Of a stretch of 64,000 bases of DNA, positions 56,593 through 64,000 are shown one piece after another. The stretch covers positions 5,570,466-5,634,465 of the forward strand of contig JADCRB010000043.1 in the NCBI GenBank assembly GCA_021464245.1, read 5' to 3'. Each line of letters opens with the position of its first letter. Within the stretch, counting starts at the first letter, position 1. The notes under the pieces were generated by a model, which saw nothing but the letters and a program-made list of their open reading frames with translations, made no database searches and was not told the DNA's origin. This DNA is from Carallia brachiata. Its lineage: Eukaryota; Streptophyta; Magnoliopsida; Malpighiales; Rhizophoraceae. Made by a program: the position numbers and the translations under genes.

Positions 56593-57646
56593 GGGTCTGT
56601 TTAGAGATACTATCAAATTTTTTTTTATTTTTTATTTTTTGTTTTATATTTTTGCTATTTGCTGAATTTTTTTGTTTATTACTGTCAATTTTTATTTTTT
56701 TATAAGAATAAAAAAGTAGATAGAAAAAGGATAGTGAGAGAAATGGTAAAAGAGTATGAATATAGAGAGAGAAATGGGAGAGAGAGAGGGTAGAGAGAGA
56801 ATGAGTAGAGAGAATGGTAGACAGAGAATGGTAGAGAGAGAAAAATGAGAGAGAAAGAGAGTAGAAAGGGAATAAGTAGAGAGAATGACAGAAAGAGAAA
56901 TGGTAGAGAATAAATGAGTAAACAAAATAATAGAGAGAGAAAAAAGAGAGAGAGAGAGGTAGAGAGAAAATGAGTAGAGAGAATGGTTGAGTGAGAAAAA
57001 GGAGAGAGAGAGAGGATACAGAGTGAATGAGTAGAGAAAATAGTAGAGCAAGAAAAGTGAGAGAGAATGGTAGAGAGTGAAAAATGAGAGAGAGATGGTA
57101 GAGGGAGAATGAGTGGAGAGAATGGTTGAGGGAGAAAAAGGAGAGTGAGAGAGTGGATTAAGGGAGAATCAGTAGAGAGAATAGTGAAAAAAAAAAAGAA
57201 GAGAGAGGATAGAGAAAGAATGAGTACAGAGAGAAAAAGGAGAGAGAGAGGATAGAGAGAGAATAATAGAGATAGAAAAAGGGAAGATAGGGTAGAGAGA
57301 GAATGGTAGAGATAGAAAAAGGAGAGAGGGTAGAGAGCGAATGAGTAAAGAGAAAATGAGTAGAGAAAGAGAAAAATATAGAGCGATAGAAAGAGGATGA
57401 GTACAGAGAGATATGGTAAAGAGGTTGGATAGAGAGAAAAACTGTTGTGAGAGAAAGTATAGAAAGCGAAAAACAAAATGAAAAAATTTGTTTTTATTGT
57501 TTTCCCAATTTATATATATATTTTTTTGAAAAACACTTTTAACTTTTTAACAAAAAATAGAAAATAAAATTAATAACAAACATATTTTCTATTTTTTTAA
57601 AAAAATAAACGAAAAATAAAATATAAAATCGTTACCAAATAGGACC
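56593..57646. mobile_element. PIF/Harbinger-like MITE carrying a long GA tract
   Basis: The ends are GGGTCTGTTTAGAGA and, in reverse complement, GGTCCTATTTGGTAACG, flanked by TAA on both sides (56590-56592 and 57647-57649). This fits PIF/Harbinger insertion. Paralogues at about 24418 and 50830 read GATCTAAGTTGTTGC without interruption. T-rich and A-rich subterminal arms surround the GA tract at 56700-57480. No transposase is present. Confidence 0.75.
56700..57480. repeat. Polypurine GA-rich tract, about 780 bp
   Basis: Almost every base on the plus strand is A or G, with scattered T. The degenerate unit is like GAGTAGAGAGAATGGTAGAGAGAGAAAAA. The long Leu/Ser/Phe-rich frames on the minus strand here are artefacts of this composition. 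The tract lies inside the Harbinger-like element and is missing from both paralogous intervals. Confidence 0.85.
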
Positions 57647-57649
57647 TAA

Positions 57650-59375
57650 GTTGTTGCACGAGGACCAATCAGGGAGAAGCTACGGTGCGTGAAAAATGTG
57701 GTGTTGGATTTTAATTTTCCAGTGGGCAGACTGGCAAATCAACGGTGGAATGGAATTATACACACATGGGGCACATTTGGTCGCCTTTCCAACTTTTCCA
57801 CTTCTGTTCTGTTGTCCATCGTCGATAATTCCCTCCCTCCCGTTTCTTATCATATCAATTTTCCACCACTCACTTTGAACGATATAATACGCATCCCCAC
57901 TAAGGTCTATCCTTGCAATTATTCTGCAACAATGACTATTCTCTTCTTGTGTTTGTGTGTTCGCTTGACTTGACTTTGTCTTGACCCTAGAGAGTCTTTT
58001 GTTACACTTATCATCTAAAGACTATTTCATTGAAAAGAAAAACTGAGAATTTCATACCAAAAATTTCAAAAAGTTTTAAAGCAATATATTCCCTCATTTG
58101 AAAGTCATTGCTTCAACTAATTCAGTTATTATTGAGTCATTTTAATCATTTAAAGTTACGTTGAGCTATGAGTTATAGAAAAAAAAAGTAACTTTTCTTA
58201 TTCTCATCCCTATATATATGCTATATCTAATACAAAAATATATAATAAGTAAAATATAAATATTTAGTTAGTATTATCTCATACTCTTAAAACAAGATAA
58301 TACATAATGGATAAATAACTAATATATTTATGGCATACTTTATTTTATCGAAAAATTTAAAGAAGGGTTGGAAATATAAATAACTGTTTATCAAATACCC
58401 GAATTACCATAACTTGAAAATTAAGAATAAGAAATTATCTTTGATGATATGAATTTAAAAATGACCCAACCTTAAAATAAGTCGAATATAAAATGATATA
58501 ATTTAGATTTTATCTAAGAATTATGTAACGTTGAGTATTGTGGTTAGTGATTTAGTAGTTATGAGTTTGATTCACTTAAAGTGCAATAATCTCACAATTC
58601 CTTTCTAGGGGGGCAGAAATTTGGAAATCTATTCATTAAAATTGAGATTTAAAAAATAAAATTAAAAATGAAGTAGTCCAAAAACACATCCCATTTGAGA
58701 AAGAAAGGAAAAACGGAAATTAGAAGAAGAAAGAGGGGATAAGTGGGGAGATATTTAATTATGTTCTCAAAAAAGGGAAGTAAACGACACCCTACAGAAC
58801 TGCTGTCTTTTTTAACTTTTTCTTCATTTTCTTCGCCAAAATCTCTGTCGTTGCACGAGGAGCATGCAGGACAAGCGCCAATGGTGCGATTATGTGTTGT
58901 GTAGTAATATTTAAAAAAACATATATATTTATGTTTAGTGATTGGAACTTATTTTTTCTTCAGCAAAATCTCGAATTCAAGTATTGGAAGAGCTTTTTTT
59001 TCTCTAGTGGGTGCATTTTAGATCGAGTTGAATTAGACAAAATTTAATATAATTTTCAGATACCTTGGTCTAGTAACCCAAAAAATATTTTTTGTAATAA
59101 TGTATTTTTATCATAAGTAATTGAGATGTTTTGTTAAAATTTTTTATCATATATTCGGCTAGTAACTTTTTTTTTTTTAATTTCTTTAACTTTTGAACTC
59201 CCTTCTAATAAAAAAATTTGTTGTACACATGACATAACTAAACAGATATAATAGGGTAACATAAACATATAAAAGAAAATAAAAAATAAAAAAAAATATT
59301 TTTTTATTAATTATTTACAATTGTTTCATATTAATATTGATTTCTCAGCACATCAGTGGTAGAATTAAAATTGTA
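57650..59375. repeat. Segmental repeats B (end) and C, before the hAT remnant
   Basis: 57650-58020 parallels 24420-24990 and 50835-51400. 58020-58920 parallels 25010-25910. 58921-59375 is AT-rich DNA with no clear match. No gene is found. Confidence 0.6.
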
Positions 59376-60863
59376 TAGAGGTGGCAAATGAACAGGTATG
59401 GTTAGTTTTAGATCAGGTTATTCGAGTTACAAGTTATTCAATTTCGAGTTTTCTAAATTTAAATCATTCTGATTTCGGGAATTTTAGATTATTCGTATTT
59501 CAAGTTGATTGGTCTCGAATTTTCAGAGCTCAAATTTTTTGAATTTTGGGTCATTTCAAGTTTATTGTTTCGAATTTTGGGAGAGATTTGGCCGAATTCA
59601 GATTATCCTATAGCGATACTTTTGTTTGATACAAAAAGTAAGTTTACATTTTTTTTTACCATATTAACTGTTACTTAACATAAAAATAATTAATATAAAT
59701 GTGAACAATTGAAATTTTAATTAATTTAAAATGTTGGAGGATGCAATACACCTAATAATTTTTATAGTTAATAACATATAATTAATTAGTGATCAATACA
59801 GTATAATTAGGTTTATATTGTATTATTTTATGTGCGTTGAATAATATAAATATCATGTTATATTAATTATATATAATATGTTTGTTCAAATGTATTGACA
59901 AAATATTATTTAAGACTAGGTTAAAATAATTTAATATCAAAGTTACATTTTAAAAGAAAAAATTCATATAAATTAATAATAAAATAAAGTTGTGTATTCT
60001 TTTATCTCATTGTTTCATTTATAAAGTTAGGTTACTTCCATCTGGTAGTAAGCACAATATTAACGAAATTAAGATTTTTCTCTCAATTAGAGTCATTGAA
60101 AATTGCATTTTAAACTTAAACCATTGGTTGTGTTGCTTATAAATCTCACTGTTATAGCTTTGTCATTACACACTTTATGATCTTATTTGTATAGAATAAA
60201 AGATCATATAGTTTTTTTGAGAGCTAAATGATTATATGATTATTTGTTTTCTTTGCTACGAAACATTTCTTCCCACTTTTCTAGAATTCTCTACGAAGGA
60301 AATCATTTTTTTTTTTTTCTCTTTTACCAATCCAAAACTATGTTTCAAAATTACAACTTTTTATGTATTTTTCTTTCGCCCTATTTTCTTGCATTCTATT
60401 TGGTGTAAAGATTTTTTGGAAGTTGACTATATGACAAACGTATAAACTATATTAAATTTCACTAATTAGAAGAGTTTAAATTAAATAATTTATATTTGTT
60501 ATATTTAAACAAACAAGTTATATGATTATATAATAATTCAAATATTTATAAAATAATTAAAAATATAAGTTAATCAAATAAGTAAATTAATCAAAATTTT
60601 AGTTCAAATTCGGCTAAGATTTACTTGGGTTGATATGGATTTTGAGAGCTGAGTTTCAAATTATTTACATTTCGAATTAATCAGATTTGAAATTATTCAA
60701 ATTTTAAGTTATTTCAAATTTAAGTTACTTAGATTTCAAGTTATTTTAATTTAGAGTTTTTTATATTACGGCTCATTGACTTTTCAGACTACACAAATTG
60801 AGTCGAATCAAATTTTAGAGTAATTGATTTGAATAAATTAGATCGAGTTAGCTTCCACCATTT
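59376..60863. mobile_element. hAT deletion derivative, same family as 41992-44287
   Basis: The left end TAGAGGTGGCAAATGAACAGG matches the family terminus. The right end is decayed (CTTCCACCATTT, where CCACCTCTA is expected). Both subterminal regions align with the larger copy, e.g. AACTATATTAAATTTCACTAATT with its counterpart near 43870, and AATGTTGGAGGATGCAATAC with one near 42340. The transposase exons are gone. No clear target duplication was found. Confidence 0.7.
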
Positions 60864-61325
60864 CAAAAAAAAAAAAATGCTTCGGTTCATCCTTCTGTTT
60901 TGGCAAAGAAAGTTATAAATAAAAGAAAAGGTTGGGGGCGGATCGGGCAAAGAAACAGAGTGGGGGCTACCTGCTATTTCTTTGTTTTTTTTAGTGAATT
61001 ATTTTTGGGCATGGTACCTCATTCAATTTTTTATCTAAAATTTATCTGAATTATAATAAATTTTTAATTTTTTTTAATAATAGTAATTTTTTACAACAAA
61101 AAAAAAAAAAATTGAACTTCTTTTTTGTTACAAAAATTTAAATATAGTTATAAAAATTAAGATTTTATCATAATTCAAACAATTTTCGAGTAAGAAAAAT
61201 TTCGAATCATCTATTTTTTTTTTTTTTGAGTGAACTATTCTGACCACATTTATTCTCCCTTAAAATAAATTAAACAAAGTCCCGAAGCAAAACAGAGATA
61301 TAGCTTGCATCAAGAAAATACATCC
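60864..61325. other. Upstream region of CRK-B
   Basis: AT-rich. The last 60 bp (CCCGAAGCAAAACAGAGATATAGC up to the ATG) closely match the CRK-A leader and should be the promoter-proximal 5' UTR. No TATA box is obvious. Confidence 0.5.

Positions 61326-64000
<2,675 letters not shown>

Noticed and set aside
56692..57476. Two long minus-strand frames (119 and 258 codons) rich in Leu, Ser and Phe
   Set aside because: They are the complement of the GA-rich tract; any frame through such DNA stays open and gives this composition. No domain, start context or paralogue.
59376..60863. A separate gene between CRK-upstream blocks
   Set aside because: Alignment with the hAT copy at 41992 accounts for both ends; small frames inside carry no motif.

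Overview
This is nuclear DNA of a dicot-type flowering plant. It is AT-rich and intron-bearing, with plant-specific families (cysteine-rich receptor-like kinases with DUF26 repeats, an NDR1/HIN1-like protein) and dense plant transposons. The species cannot be fixed from the sequence alone. Only a few per cent of the window is host coding sequence.

Layout. 1-1270 is the 5' end of an LTR retrotransposon on the minus strand (gag, tRNA-iMet primer site, 275-bp LTR) that runs off the left edge. 3126-3707 is an intact one-exon NDR1/HIN1-like (LEA-2) gene. 4900-5960 is a LINE relic with a MITE inside it. 6005-16535 is a full-length but decayed Ty3/gypsy element of the Tat type, with two LTRs of about 955 bp, broken gag and protease, a long RT/RNase H/second RNase H frame, and a frameshifted integrase. 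Between its integrase and 3' LTR it carries a WUSCHEL-like homeodomain gene (14018-14629) with homeodomain, WUS-box-like and EAR-like motifs. This is the most unusual object in the window.

From about 18 kb to the right edge the window is a repeatedly duplicated cluster of CRK (DUF26) genes. Two minus-strand members (19065-19949 and 44807-45682) have the DUF26 ectodomain exon and a splice donor but no kinase. Two plus-strand members (27335-30727, intact, 671 codons; 61326 to the right edge, frameshifted) have the seven-exon kinase structure as far as visible. A ten-codon CRK stub lies at 39916. The intergenic DNA of the unit occurs in up to three or four copies, about 18-31, 31-40, 40-51.6 and 53.2-64 kb.

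Each copy has been hit by different transposons, so the uninterrupted paralogue often serves as the empty site. The insertions are a 6.2-kb Mutator-like element with TIRs, a 10-bp target duplication, a degenerate MURA and a GRF-zinc-finger ORF (33046-39288); three GGGATAA-ended elements in all; hAT elements at 20636, 41992 and 59376; a LINE with a 14-bp duplication (48256-49648); long-TIR MITEs at 53320 and 56026; and a TAA-flanked PIF/Harbinger-like element carrying about 780 bp of GA-rich DNA (56593-57646). A minisatellite of about 157 bp lies at 52180-53185.

The likely expressed host genes are the NDR1/HIN1-like gene, CRK-A, and possibly the first kinase-less DUF26 gene. All three families are linked to defence or stress signalling at the cell surface. 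No tRNA, rRNA or CRISPR was seen. Domain, splice and TIR calls were made by reading the sequence, not by database search.
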